Source: Aldrovandia affinis (taxonomy: Eukaryota > Chordata > Actinopteri > Notacanthiformes > Halosauridae). Taken from it: 64,000 bases of DNA. The notes beneath the pieces are model-generated. The model was given only the letters and a program-made list of their open reading frames with translations, had not been told where the DNA came from and ran no database searches. Both the position numbers and the translations under genes were made by a program. Where the stretch lies: positions 5,439,501-5,503,500 of the forward strand of contig JAINUG010000011.1 in assembly GCA_029706075.1 (NCBI GenBank), in the 5' to 3' direction. Below, piece after piece: positions 11,446 through 22,692 of the stretch (its first letter is position 1; each line of letters opens with the position of its first letter).

Positions 11446-12500
11446 TTGATGTACGTGCTGAAGCCATCCGTTGGGAATGTGAGGGTAGGCCAATTGAGGT
11501 TGGAGGTAGAAGTAATTCTATGCCCTCTTTGTGTGCAACGCAGTCTTCTAGAGTCCAGGGGAAGACTGACCACCCACCAGGCAGCCCGGTGGCTCCCTGA
11601 GATGGTTGAGCTGAGAGCCATGTTGCCAAAACAAGAACAGATTAGCCAGTTGACCCAAAGCGCCCTGGCCATGCAAGTACCTTCAAGCTACTTTAGACCT
11701 AGTCACCCTGATATTGTTATTTGTAGACTATGCCAGAAGCCGGGACCTTATGCTAAAGATTGTGACAAGGAGTGTGTTATCTCTCGGGTCTGCATTCCCA
11801 TTGTCCGTGCCCTACAGGCTGAGGCTGCCACCACTTCTCAGCCTGCGGAAAACTAGTTCCCTCTGGTGTGCGGAGTCACACATCGGGAGGGGACATTATT
11901 GACTCAAAGAAACACAGCCCGGTAAGCCATGCTATGACATCCTGTTTAGTGGGATCATGCCCCAAGGTGACCATTAGGTTAGGGCAGGGGTCGGCAACCT
12001 GCGGCTCCGGAGCCGCATGCGGCTCTTTCACCCTTATGCTGCGGCTCTTTCATCCTTATGCTGCGGCTCCGCGTGGCTTGGGAAAATAAATTATAAGTAT
12101 CCAATTGAAGTGTATTTTATTTGTAGTTCTAAATTTCCTCGCGCACGAGGATGTGTGGTGGGGTGTGTGTGGGGGTGGGGGTAGTGGGGTGTGTTAGGCA
12201 TGAACGTGATTTGAGAGTGCTATGACACACTGTTTAGTCAGCCTTTGGGAGCCCCCTAGAACAGCCCTGGTTGAGTCCCTAGGCAATACCCACTCACTAC
12301 CTGATGGCCTACTTGTGTGTACCTTTTTGGTTAAGGTAGTATGGAGTATAGCCTAATTGTTAACATAGGTACCACAAGTGTTACCCTTTACCCCCGTAGC
12401 ATAGTAAGGCTCTTAACTTTGGCACATGTTGTGAGCTTACCCATGGGAGTCATAGAGGAGGTTAGAGAACCAGGCACCGTTTAAGCCACTACTCGCACTC
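11446..12500 (+). pseudogene. Gypsy-type retrotransposon gag-protease relic
   Basis: The segment 11446-11856 is gag-like. It ends in a CCHC-type zinc knuckle written CRLCQKPGPYAKDC, in which the usual His is replaced by Pro, so zinc binding is probably lost. After about 11866 the frame degenerates. Following a hAT end at 11985, protease-linked sequence resumes with GMNVI, ECYDTLF and IVNIGTTSVTLYPRSIV...HVVSLPMGV (about 12200-12470), wording seen in fish Gypsy elements between protease and reverse transcriptase. The protease active site itself is not visible; it would lie where the hAT sequence is. No LTR pair was identified. Confidence 0.6.
11985..12135. mobile_element. hAT-type transposon end inside Gypsy relic
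   Basis: Begins with CAGGGGTCGGCAACCTGCGG, the terminal motif of a widespread vertebrate hAT group. It carries the perfect palindrome GCGGCTCCGGAGCCGC at 12001-12016 and then two tandem 22-base units (12019-12040 and 12041-12062, starting GCGGCTCTTTCA). The other terminus was not found, so this may be a truncated element or a short MITE. It interrupts the protease region of the Gypsy relic. Confidence 0.6.
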
Positions 12501-12530
12501 AAATAGTGCTGGGTAGTTCAGTGCAGGACC

Positions 12531-14002
12531 AACAAAGTTATTGACTAATCCAGTCAGAGCAGGACAAAGTTAGGTCATTCTGGTCTAAATGAGACAGTGT
12601 TTTCAGTGTACATACATACACATATGAGAATATATAGTCATGGACTGCATTGCCAATTTCTAGTCCAAATTGACTGAGCAGGAACAAATGAGGTATAAAA
12701 AAATGAGGCGGCAGCTGTGTTAAACAGGGCCAGAAGTGTGAGCCTGATGTCCTGCTTGGGTGCCAAACTCAAGACTGTGGTCAGACACAGGGGCCCTTCT
12801 GACACTCCACATACCCTCTACAATGTGGCTGCTTAAGTATGAAGGCTTTTTTGGTAAGAAAATACTGATTCTCTCTTTTCTTCTACTCCATAGCCTCATA
12901 CGGCAAGATAGTGATAAATTAGCAGTGTGATGCTGGCTCTTAACTATTGCAGGCTTTGCTATCTTATCTGTGGATGCACTATTTGAAACATGTAGGTACC
13001 TTATGCATACAAATAAATCATTTCTTATCAATTTGCAGGAAACAGAGTGGAGCTTCTATTGAGAAATGGAACAAACACAAAATGCACAAATAGCATTGAG
13101 TGCAGGCACTTAGATCCTGGCTGTGGACTGTGTTCAGAAACCTATACAATGGATCGCACATTGATATGAATGGTTATAAATCACAAATGCAAATGTAAAT
13201 GTTAAATATCTGTGATTGTTTAGCTCTTAGCAGCATGAGTATTCCCTTCCATTGCAGTATGCATGGCATTGCCCTGCTTAGAAGTTGAGTTGGATTTATT
13301 TCAGTATTATTGTATTTGAGTATTTAATTTGAAAAGGGGATACATATTGGTTTTGAAAATGTGCAGCTGTTGGCTTGTACATGTTCATGTATTTACTTAT
13401 TTTCCATTGACTGGCATTAAGAACCGTATTACTCAATACATCCAGTGATACACCACAGTCATGGGAATATTATAATTGGACATCCACCAATGAAGTCCAC
13501 TAATTTGTCTTTGTTGTCCTTTGTTAGTACTTCTCATTGGCTTTCCCTGCACGAGTTTGATTAAAGTGATGTGGGAGTTTAAACTAGCAGTATCATTGAA
13601 AGCTATTCATATCTCCTCTATGACTTAAAATGATAACCTACTGGATCCCACATCATACCACATCCATTAATCTATGAGTTGGACAATTTTGGATTGATTT
13701 AGGTTTTCAAATCCAACAAAATCTTCCTAGAATATTATTGTATTCTAGCTGCATTTTAGGAGAATTAAGGTGGGAAAATAGTGTTAACCAGCGAAGGTTA
13801 TACCGCCTATAGTATTGCATCTGAAGGTTGTAGGTTTGAATCTCACTGAGGGTGAGAGGGTTTGTCCTTTGGGTGAGGAACATTTCAATTCACAATATTG
13901 TTATTTGGTATATGCTTCAATCAAAATACACTTAGCTGAAATGTACTGCGGAGAGCACAACGTTATAGGCATTCAGAGTGATCCCAGAGAAAGTAAATAT
14001 AT
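12531..14002. other. No gene recognised
   Basis: AT-rich sequence with no coding or repeat signature that I could identify on either strand. Confidence 0.4.
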
Positions 14003-14565
14003 TGTGGTGCGGGGAACAGGAACCTTGCCCTGTCACGCTTAAGCAGGAAGGCGCTTAAGCCGACAGGAACACGCACTGTCACCCTCTCCAACCTGAAACA
14101 CATCCAGCACCAGGAACATTGCTGGCGTACTCGTTCTCTACTTCAGTTCAGACCACTCCCAACAAGCTAATCATTCAATAATGAGTCACTTAACTCCCCG
14201 AATGAGGCCAGCTGCAGCAAGTCAGCCTAACCAGCTCTGGCTTTATAAAAGTAGCTGCCACCTTCAATCGGGGAGTCTTCATGCTCCAAACAGTTTTGCC
14301 TAACCTTTCTACCACTGTGCTTTTTAGAATCGGAGTAAAGCTGAACCTCCTTCGGCCGAGACACGGATTCTGGCAAGACGCTTCCTTCACCCTGCTCATG
14401 TGCACGTCAGAGTTCTCCAGCACCCACGGACCCTTATTACACCACACCTAAAGACTTATTTTTGCACCTTTTTCCCCGTCACAATAAACCTTGTGTTTTT
14501 CTGTCCCCCTCCAACCTACCTCCTCTGTGCCATTCAGCACCTTCGGGTTCTTGTGGAGTCCAACA
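14003..14565 (+). mobile_element. LTR of a Gmr1-like Gypsy element
   Basis: A promoter-to-terminator arrangement typical of an LTR: start TGTGGTGCGGGGAAC, TATA box TATAAAA at 14244-14250, polyadenylation signal AATAAA at 14483-14488, and a plausible CA end at 14565. The leader and SCAN-like gag of the element follow directly. The exact ends are inferred from the TG...CA rule only. No second LTR was found within the window. Confidence 0.65.
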
Positions 14566-14593
14566 TTGGTCAGCAGTAGGCCTCCCAGGCTGT

Positions 14594-14647
14594 AGCAGAG
14601 CAGGTCACCTGTCTGACGCAGAGCAGCAGCTGGTGACCTGCTCTGCT
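14594..14647. repeat. 16-base perfect hairpin in retroelement leader
   Basis: AGCAGAGCAGGTCACC (14594-14609) is the exact reverse complement of GGTGACCTGCTCTGCT (14632-14647), with a 22-base loop. It sits about 45 bases before the gag ATG (14693), where leader RNA structures for packaging or translation are usual in LTR elements. That role is inference. Confidence 0.85.
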
Positions 14648-14692
14648 GGGGGAAACCACTGCCCCATCTCCACTAAGGACCATCTCACAAAG

Positions 14693-15420
14693 ATGACAGA
14701 GGGGGACGACATGGAGGCCTACCTCCGCACCTTTTAATGGGTGGTGGAGCGGGAGATGTTTGACCCGGAAGAGTCGGTGAACCTGATCACTCCCTCCTTA
14801 ACAGTAGAGGCCCAACAAACCTACTGGGACTGGCAGACATCCACGACTACAACCGCCTGAAGGAGGAAATCCTGGGCCGTGCTGATTTCTCTGTCACCTC
14901 TGCTGCACAACAATTCTACACCTGGACATACCAGCTGGGGGTACCCATCCGCAGCCAGATGGCCCAGCTCTTGAGGCTTGGAGCCTGCTGGCTACAGCAG
15001 GAACTTCTCCCTGTCTGCCAGATTGTGGAGAGGGTGCTATGGATTGCTTCCTCTGCGCCTTGCCATTTGAAGCCAAGAAGCTGGTTGGTCAGCATGTGCC
15101 CACGGACCCTGGTGACATGGTGGCCCTGGTGCAATGGGTGAAGGCCACCCGGGAGATGCTGAACCCATGCAGCGAGAGACCAGCTTGGGACCGACCCAGA
15201 GCGGCTCGAGTTTCCCCTGAGCTCCACAGAACGACCTTGGACGACAGCACCACTAACTGCCCCCCACACAGCTCGGTCAGGGCCCTTGCTACATTGCCTG
15301 TTGAACCGCCAGAGGACGTCCCCATACCTACTTCCCCTCGACCAGATAACAGCAGGAGGTGCTTAATCACTGAGCTACTGGGGCTGGAAAGCCCTAGCCC
15401 TGCCCCTCCTGGATTCTAGG
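14693..15420 (+). pseudogene. Gmr1-type gag with SCAN-like domain
   Basis: ATG at 14693 starts MTEGDDMEAYLRTF and hits a TAA at 14735. Beyond it the same frame continues WVVEREMFDPEESVNLI and EAQQTYW. After frame changes come IHDYNRLKEEILGR, AAQQFYTWTYQ, RSQMAQLLRLGACWLQQ and, in the frame from 15039, LCALPFEAKKLVGQHVPTD and MVALVQWVKATREML. The succession of helices matches the SCAN-like capsid segment of Gmr1-type Gypsy elements, from which vertebrate SCAN domains are thought to derive. The Pro-rich part 15280-15420 would be the gag tail. One stop and at least two frameshifts make it inactive. Protease and polymerase are missing. Confidence 0.65.
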
Positions 15421-15599
15421 CATGCTGTTACCCTCACCCAGCCCCAGCTCATTCCTCGGAGCTCGGCTGAGAAGCCCACAAGGCTTTCACTCACCTGCGA
15501 GCCTGGCGATGTGCACCAGGTCCCGGTGGTGTCTCTACCTGTGCACAACTAACAGAGGTGCTTGGACATAACCGCAACAGCCGCAACTGCCACAGGTTT

Positions 15600-15818
15600 A
15601 AGGATAAGGATAAGGATCTTTATTTGCCATGTTACTCACAGTTTTTACACAGGGTAATTGGAATGTATCTTTTTGCATAAGTCTCCTAGATGGACACACA
15701 CCATCTCTCCGGTTTCCAGTTCATTGTTTTTTCATTGACCTTCCTGGGATTCGAACCAGCAACCCTCCGCTTGCCAGCTCGTGTTGCTAACCACTGAGCC
15801 ACTGCCGCCCCTAACCTA
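15600..15818 (-). mobile_element. tRNA-derived SINE
   Basis: On the minus strand the element opens with GGCGGCAGTGGCTCAGTGG and has an A box (TGGCTCAGTGGTTAGC) and a B box (GGTTGCTGGTTCGAATCCC), the RNA polymerase III promoter pair of tRNA-type SINEs. Its 3' tail is an AATAAAGATCCTTATCC repeat. It lies at the end of the Gmr1 relic. No clear target duplication was found. Confidence 0.7.
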
Positions 15819-16743
15819 ACCAGCTCTACCACTCTGCCATGGGCTGGGACCTGTCCCAAGGGTCCGACTCGCTGACGGCCTGCTCGCCATAGACCCCGAA
15901 AGCCACACCCCGGGTTGCCCGAGGAGCCTTTTACAGTGTAGCTGGGTGAGCGCACTAACACAGGGGAAGACAAGGGAGAAGCTGATGCTGAAGGTGAACA
16001 AAACCCAGAACACACTCTCTCCTTTATATCAGGAACACGACCACAAAGTGCACAAGCTATTCTTGCATGTTGTTAAATATCAGACTCCTGCATGATACTG
16101 CAGTATTTCAATGTTTTACTAAAAGTGTGTATTTGTAAACTTGCTAATGTATTTTACATTTCAAATGCTTTTAATCTGTTTTTTGTTGATGTCTATTTCA
16201 CTAAATATTTAAACATTTAATTAATTTAATTAATCTGGTTATTCTCAGTTGATATTTCTACATTTCCAGCACAAAGTACAATTCCACTGAATTCCAGTAA
16301 ACTGAAATGGTTGTACATGAATCTTTAGCCTTATTTTCAACTAATAATGTTGAGTGTTGAACTTATGTATATTGTTACAAAATTATTTTGAATTACCATA
16401 CCCATGTACTGTATGTTTTTAACCTTAAGCCTGTTATTTTATTTGAAAAACACAGTCCATGTAAATAGATAACAGTTTTAACTGTATACATATCAGTATG
16501 GATAGGCTTCTCTGCTTAAATATCCTCATACTACATTATATGTACAAATTCTTGAACATTCAGTGTTTAATTGCCAGCACAATCACATCAGATTAATTGT
16601 AATTACCCACAGCATAAATTACTGCAGCCATCTCCAGTCACTGATATACTTGAAAACATTTAAGTGGTAATAGATTCATTCATTAGTTTAGACTGTTTAA
16701 TGCTAGTAGCCATTCATTTATCATCCCCTTTCTTCTATTTTAG
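15819..16743. other. No gene recognised
   Basis: 15819-16015 is GC-rich and may be leftover retroelement sequence. The remainder is AT-rich with TTAATTTAATTAAT tracts near 16215 and no identifiable feature. Confidence 0.4.
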
Positions 16744-17050
16744 CCAGCAGCTATACCCCCTCATCATATCACAGGTGAAGCTAAGTAGGATTGGGTTTTT
16801 TTAATACTTGGATGCGAGACCTATTGGGAAAACTAAGGTGCTGCTGGAAGAGGTGTTGGCAGACCAGTAGGGTGCACTCCTCCCTCTGGACCAAATAACA
16901 ACCTAAGTGATGAGGACACTGTGCTATAGAAGGAGCTGTCATTTGGATCCTGCATTATAAGGTCATGGCACTTTTGAAAAGACTAGGGGTGTCCTCATCA
17001 AATTTCCACTGTACGTCTGGCCATTTAATCACCTTATGATATTGTTCATG
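16744..17050 (+). mobile_element. 5S rRNA-derived SINE (SINE3-like)
   Basis: GAAGCTAAGTAGGATTGGG and AATACTTGGATGCGAGACC follow each other with the spacing of the 5S rRNA internal control region (box A, intermediate element, box C). The sequence then departs from 5S into a SINE body: GACCAGTAGGGTGCACTCC, CTCTGGACCAAATAA, and a tail with GGTCATGGCACTTTTG and AGACTAGGGGTGTCC. This combination is that of the 5S-headed SINEs of fish, not of a 5S gene. The copy is diverged and probably old. Confidence 0.7.
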
Positions 17051-19380
17051 GGGGCGGGATTATATCCATAAAATGTTGTATTATATATTATTTACAATGC
17101 TGTAAACAATGCAGTAAAAAGTCTGTCAAAAAGTCTGCCGGGGGAGGGGGAATGGGGGGGTGGAGGTCTGAAAATGGAAGCTGAAATACAAGGAAATTAA
17201 TTTAATTTAATTCCCATTAGAATTATGAGCTGAAATTGAAAACCTGCACACTTCAAAGATGCTAATTGTTTCAAAGCACAACAATCAGCCTTTTTAACAA
17301 TCCATATGGCATCAAAGAATGAGGTATCTACATTTAACACTTCATCACACTTATCAAATGAGAGCACATGGTTAGTTGGGATATTTTGTCCATAAAATTG
17401 AAAAATGCACCAAGCCCAGTAAAAGTGGCTTCATGCTCTGCACCCTCAAACAACGTTACCAGATGTTATTTAAATGTTTCTGGATGCAATGAGCCTCAGC
17501 AGAAGATGGAGGAGTTGGCAATGCTCCAGGCATTTAGGCTATTACTCTGATTATTCTGCCCATGGAAACAAGTATGACAATCACAAAAAAAAATGAAAAA
17601 TGCTCTATAAAGGTGCCACTTTTGTGTATGTGGAACTCTAAAAGGGGTATTGTGAGAGGACAGTCTTGTAAGGACCTGATTTAATGCATTGTAAACTAAA
17701 GGCAGACAAAGCATCTGTATGTGTTCTATTGGATTGCCTGTGAGAGACAACTGCTGGAATTACTGCATTGAGGTTATTGAATGTGTTCTGGGCAGGAAGC
17801 TGGTGCCAAGTTTTCTGTCAGCCTTTGGCTGGTGTTTTTACTGTCCTTATTTGCAAGGATATACAGTCCTATAGAATAAACCTTTTATGTTCCAGGCATT
17901 GACTGTGCAAAAGTCACACGAAAAGTGTCAAACCAAGTGTCTGTGATAATGAGGTGATAAAAAAGAGTGTGTACATCAACAGTATTTGGTTCTGTAGAAA
18001 TGTCAGATATTAGAGAAATGCGAGCATTCCATTGTGAGTTTGATACATTTTCTTATCTTATTGTGATTATGCAGGTCTAGGACATTCTACTCATGCTTGC
18101 TCACGACCGCAGCAGGATCAATAAAAACCTGTTTGTTGTTGTCTTTCCTTGAATTGCTTTAACACAGTGCATGTTATGATAACAAATCAACTGCCAACAT
18201 TCTTGCGCACAACCTCCGTCAACGAAATCCATCATTTTTAGAGAATGCATGCCAAGATTCATTCAGCAGTTACTGTAGGACTCTGAATCTGTGCACCCCA
18301 TGTCCCACAGGAAACAGTAAGTAAAAAAAAAAAAAGAATCTCAATATATTGGCTCCGTGGCTGAAGAAAATAGTTTTTCCTGCATTGAATCTGCTTCAGT
18401 TTCTAAGTCTGAAAGGGCAAGCATACTGACGTTGATACCTAATAGTGAAACCCACAATGCGGACAGTAGAGTATAATTGCATATTTTCTATTATAATACA
18501 TGAACTAAAGAGATACACATGGATTGAGATGCCAGAAAGTACACTGAAAACACAACAAAAGCATGGGGGTCACTCTCTACACATACACCTACCATCATGG
18601 TGCACAACACAAAGGGTCATATACAATAACCCTCCGTAACAGGGAAGGGAGAGACTTTCATACAAGCACCATTCCACAATGACGTAACATAACAAAATAA
18701 TAAATAATACCTATAGCATTCATAAAGGCCTGTGGGATATTGCGTAGCGTGTAACACTATAGCGGTAAGTTAGTCATGGTGGCTAGGCTACATACAAGAA
18801 ATAGCAACCTTAAATCATCATTCCAATCAATCAGATTACGCTACATTTTATGATAGGGTCTGCGACCTTTACCTGGAGGTAAGAGACACCCTCCGCGATG
18901 CTCCTCTACGACACATTGTTGTCGTTTTGATATCGCTTTTTGTATTGCAACGTGTTGTGCGACATGTCACATAAAGCATAAATTGGCCTTAACTCAACAT
19001 AATGCTGAAAATAAGGTCAGATACTCGAAAGATGTCTGGGCATAGTTGATTCTGTATTTTTAATGACATTTCACTGCAAAAAGCTTAATTCCATCTCAGC
19101 TGGGGTTTTAGTCAATGTAAGTTTCTCATGGCAACTGATAAAAATGCTTGTGATGCACTTGTGTTCCTCTCTCTGGGGTATTGTCTGATTTTGGAGAGAG
19201 AGAAGAGACTGTATGAGCAGGTTTTCCTGTCTTGCAGGCATCTCCTCAACACAAAATATCACAGACCAGAAAGACTTACTAATTAATTGTAAAATTAAGC
19301 ATATGAATTCTGTAAGAGGTGTATGATTTATATTGTATGTATTTCTCTTCTTATGAGGACACTGACTTATACGAGGTTAA
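17051..19380. other. No gene recognised
   Basis: AT-rich sequence without identifiable coding or repeat structure, apart from short poly-A runs (for example near 18320). Confidence 0.4.
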
Positions 19381-19387
19381 GTCAGTG

Positions 19388-19432
19388 TCATCTTGTAAGT
19401 GACTCTGGATAAGAGCAACTGCTAAATGCTCA
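19388..19432 (+). repeat. L2-type LINE/SINE 3' tail fragment
   Basis: GTAAGTGACTCTGGATAAGAG followed by CAACTGCTAAATGCTC is a diverged copy of the conserved L2 tail that is also present, in reverse, at about 4924-4965. Only the tail is left. Confidence 0.6.
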
Positions 19433-20236
19433 AAATTTAATTTAAAAAAGATTTTAAAACTTAAATACTGCAAATAGCACAGAACATTCAAACACAGTAA
19501 TGAAATGTACCAGCTAGTGAACAAAGCCCTAGTTAAAAAAATAATTGTTCATACCCCAGGCCATTGAAGACCATATGAGGAAAAGTACAAATAAAGGCAT
19601 TTCTTCTCATTATCACAAAGTATGTACACAAATTAAATACATTCCAGCAAATGCATGTAAGAATGCAAGCATGCAGGTTTGTTTCCTGCCGAATATGCAA
19701 ATAAATCTGATAGCACATTTGCTCAAAAAAGTACTGTGTATATACAGAATTTATACATACCATTACATGGCCTTCTAGTATCCACACTTATGAAAGAAAA
19801 ATATTTATATAAGGAAATAAAATCAGTCCAAAGCCTACCACAATCTATATAATTATGATTCTTAAAATCTCTAGTGGATTTTCTGCAAGGTGACAGAAAA
19901 TGACTGGGATACTGTGGTATTGTGGTAGCAGGGCTGATATACGATTTCAAAAACCACAGTGTTCACAAACTCAGGTCTTGGAAAAATATTCTGGAACCAT
20001 GCGTCAATAATGCCAAACCCCACCTGTCAATAATGCTGCCCTACAATGAATCGGTATATTGGCAATGTGTCACTACCCTATATACCCATATGATCATAAG
20101 AACCATAATGAACCACCTCCACAAGCCACATATTCCTGCTCTTTGAACTGGGGCAGACACCTGGATGTCGCTGTGGCCAGATCAGCTCCAGGATCAGGAC
20201 ATCAGGGCTTACTGTACACACGCCAGCAGGGTGCTG
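19433..20236. other. No gene recognised
   Basis: No feature identified; opposed short open stretches here match no family. Confidence 0.35.
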
Positions 20237-20830
20237 AATGACTGCCTTGCCAAGATCAGGCCATCCATCAAAGCTGGAAGACCGAACAAGAAGTTCAGAG
20301 ATCAGTGAGGTCACCAAGAGGCCAATGGCAACTATGAAGGAGCTACAGGACTTTATGGCAAGGAGTGATCAATGTGTGCATGTGTCAACAATACAGAAAG
20401 CTCTACACAATTCTGATCTGTATGGTAAGGTGGAAAGAAGGAGGTCACTACTCAAACAAGTCCACATGCAGTCCTTTGTGAGTTATGCAAAAAACACTGA
20501 AGATTCTGAAGCCATGTGGAAAAAAGTGTTGTGGTCAGATGAATTCTTGGCCTAAATGCAAAATGTCACGTTTAGTGAAAACCCAATACAGCACATCATG
20601 CAAAGAACACCATTTCTACTGTAAAGCATGGTGCTGGTGGCATTCTGTTATGGGGGTGTTCCCTTCAACAGGAATTGGAGCACTTGTCAGGATACAAGGG
20701 AAAATGGATGGAGCAAAATATAGATTCTTGAGGAAAACCTGCTGCCCTCTGCAGGAAAGTTTAAATTGGGAAGGTTCACCTTTCACCATGACAATGACTC
20801 AAAGCACACCATTAAAGCAACAGTGGAGTG
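20237..20830 (+). pseudogene. Tc1-like transposase, truncated at both ends
   Basis: Reads SEISEVTKRPMATMKELQDF, VSTIQKALHNSDLYGKVERR and KKVLWSDEF (first catalytic Asp), followed, after a stop in the first frame, by core sequence ending in a degraded [16 protein letters not shown] (second Asp region). The catalytic Glu is missing because the sequence changes abruptly at about 20830 to an opposed Tc1 element. The N-terminal paired-like domain is only partly present. The wording differs from the Tc1 copies at 1-434 and 36170-37384, so it is a separate lineage. Confidence 0.85.
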
Positions 20831-21021
20831 GCGTGTTGTGCATTCAGAGATGCTCTTCTGCATACCACTGTTGTAACGCGTGGTTATTTGAGTTACTGTC
20901 GCCTTCCTGTCAGCTTGAAACAGTCTGGCCATTCTCCTCTGAACTCTCTCATTAACAAGGCGTTTTTCGCCCACAGAACTGCCGCTCACTGGATGTTTTT
21001 TGTTTTTCCCACCATTCTCTG
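20831..21021 (-). pseudogene. Tc1-like transposase middle part, opposed orientation
   Basis: Minus strand reads NERVQRRMARLFQADRKATV and [17 protein letters not shown], the second helix-turn-helix region of a different Tc1 lineage. It continues on the far side of the solo LTR (22072-22311), where its N-terminus and terminal repeat are found. The catalytic core has been lost at the 20830 junction. Confidence 0.8.
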
Positions 21022-22071
21022 TGTAGGGCAGGTCACAGAACTATGCCCTGAAGTGACCCCAAAGAGTGTGAACTGTGTGTGTATTGCCAGCAGGGAGCCA
21101 ACGGGTGAGAACAATGGTTTTGCCCCAGACGTCTCAGGCCCTACACTAATCCTGTCAGCAAAACAGGACACAGTGGGGACTGTTCTCAAGAATTGACCAC
21201 ATCACTGAGTTTAATGTGTTATACTGTAAACTTCATCATTCACATGTACAGTATAAGCATGTTTGGTGTTGTTGGAGAGCTGATGTAATGAGCAGTGGGT
21301 TGGTGTCATTGATGAAGTGGTGCGGGTGGCGCTTACTGAGGATCTCAGAACACCGTTCAAAAGTGAACGGTGCAAATGATCTGCAGTCAGCGGCCTGGCA
21401 GTGTGATGCGCATACAGAGACAGCAGGGAGTGGTTCCGTTTTTCAGTGATTATGTCCTTATTTGGTGTTTGATGGTTTCTTTTGATGTGTGGGTATATAG
21501 AAGGAAAAGTGGCATACATCGCGGTGATTCGTACTACGAACTCCTGCGCAATTTGGCGTATAGCCGTTTTTGTATTCTTACGTTACAAATTCTGTTTGAT
21601 GTTTTTATGCAAGTCCGGTTAATAAACATTTTCATACTAAAGCATCTCTCATTAATCTAGACTGCAGTTACACGCTGTGGTTTTACGATTAAGGTTAACA
21701 CACACACATAGAACGTTGCACTCCGTAGTCACTCGCCTATACATTAGTGCCGTTGCAAGATATGCAACTGTATCCTTGCTAGGTTTTACACAGGCCAAAG
21801 GCACGTCTGCATCTCATATAGAGATAGCAACCCGTATAGCGCCACACTACGCGAGACGAGAGACTACAGTCTCTCATTTGCTTATACGAGTCTAGAAGTA
21901 AGAGTTAACAGAGAGAAAAGCTAACATACATGGAGTCAGATAGAGTTGGAGTTAATTAAACATCCATTTAACCCGTTCCGGTAACAGTAAGGTAAGGCTA
22001 CACGCTATACCTCCACACTCGGACACGTCCGCCATTTGGTGTGTTTGGGTGGAATCTTACGCGATTCTACA
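21022..22071 (+). mobile_element. Solo LTR, 1050 bases, with 4-base target duplication
   Basis: The sequence starts TGTAG and ends CTACA, has TATATAG at 21494-21500 and AATAAA at 21621-21626 on the plus strand, and is flanked on both sides by TCTG (21018-21021 and 22072-22075). Removing it with one TCTG restores a continuous Tc1 sequence (CCATTCTCTGTAAACTAGAG). A single LTR without internal region is the normal result of recombination between the two LTRs of a provirus or retrotransposon. The superfamily cannot be given from one LTR; a 4-base duplication is compatible with ERV- or Gypsy-type integrases. Confidence 0.85.
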
Positions 22072-22311
22072 TCTGTAAACTAGAGACTGTTGTGCGTGAA
22101 AATTCCATGAGATCAGCAGTTTCTGAGATAGTCACACCACCCCGTCTGGCACCAACAATCATTCCACAGTCAATATCACTTAGATCACATTTCTTCCCCA
22201 TTCTGGTCTGAACAACAACTTTTATTCATTGAGTTGCCCCATGATTGGCTAATTAGATAATTGCATTAACAAGCAGGTGTACAGGTGTACCTAATAAAGT
22301 GGCCACTGAAT
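22072..22311 (-). mobile_element. Tc1-like element: terminal repeat and transposase N-terminus
   Basis: The outer end carries CAGTGGCCACTTTATTAGGT (minus strand), the terminal inverted repeat of a very common fish Tc1 lineage. Inside it an ATG at 22201 (minus) opens MGKKCDLSDIDCGMIVGARR and TISETADLMEFSRTTVSSL, the first helix-turn-helix that recognises the terminal repeat. The frame runs into the solo LTR junction. Together with 20831-21021 this is one element, cut by the LTR and truncated at its 3' side. Confidence 0.85.
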
Positions 22312-22344
22312 GTATATGATTAGTGTATCATACATAACCTTAAT

Positions 22345-22692
22345 GGCGGCACGGTGGTGCAGTGGATAGCGCTGTCGCCTCACAGCAAGAAGGTCTCGGG
22401 TTCGAATCCAGGCCGGGGCCTTTCTGTGCGGAGTTTGCATGTTCTCCCCGTGTCCGCGTGGGTTTCCTCCGGGTACTCCGGTTTCCTCCCACAGTCCAAA
22501 GACATGCACGTTAGGCTAATTGGAGTCTAAATTGCCCATAGGTATGAGTGTGTGAGTGAATGGTGTGTGTGCCCTGCGATGGATTGGCGACCTGTCCAGG
22601 GTGTATTCCTGCCTCTCGCCCGGAACGCATGCTGGGATAGGCTCCAGCCCCCCGCGACCCTGACCAGGAATAAGCGGCTTAGATAATGGATA
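22345..22692 (+). mobile_element. tRNA-derived fish SINE, complete
   Basis: Opens GGCGGCACGGTGGTGCAGTGG (A box) with the B box GGGTTCGAATCC at 22398-22409. It is followed by the highly conserved body TGCATGTTCTCCCCGTGT, TTTCCTCCCACAGTCCAAAG and GATAGGCTCCAGCC, and ends in the tail AAGCGGCTTAGATAATGGAT. Both promoter boxes and the tail are present, so this is a near-intact copy of one of the most abundant teleost short repeats. It is only about 35 bases beyond the Tc1 terminal repeat. Confidence 0.85.

Noticed and set aside
16775..16850. 5S rRNA gene
   Set aside because: Only the internal control region is similar, with several mismatches, and a SINE body follows.
22345..22420. tRNA gene with A and B boxes
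   Set aside because: The tRNA-like part continues into a conserved SINE body and tail, and the cloverleaf is not complete. The same reasoning applies to 15740-15818 and 1525-1590.
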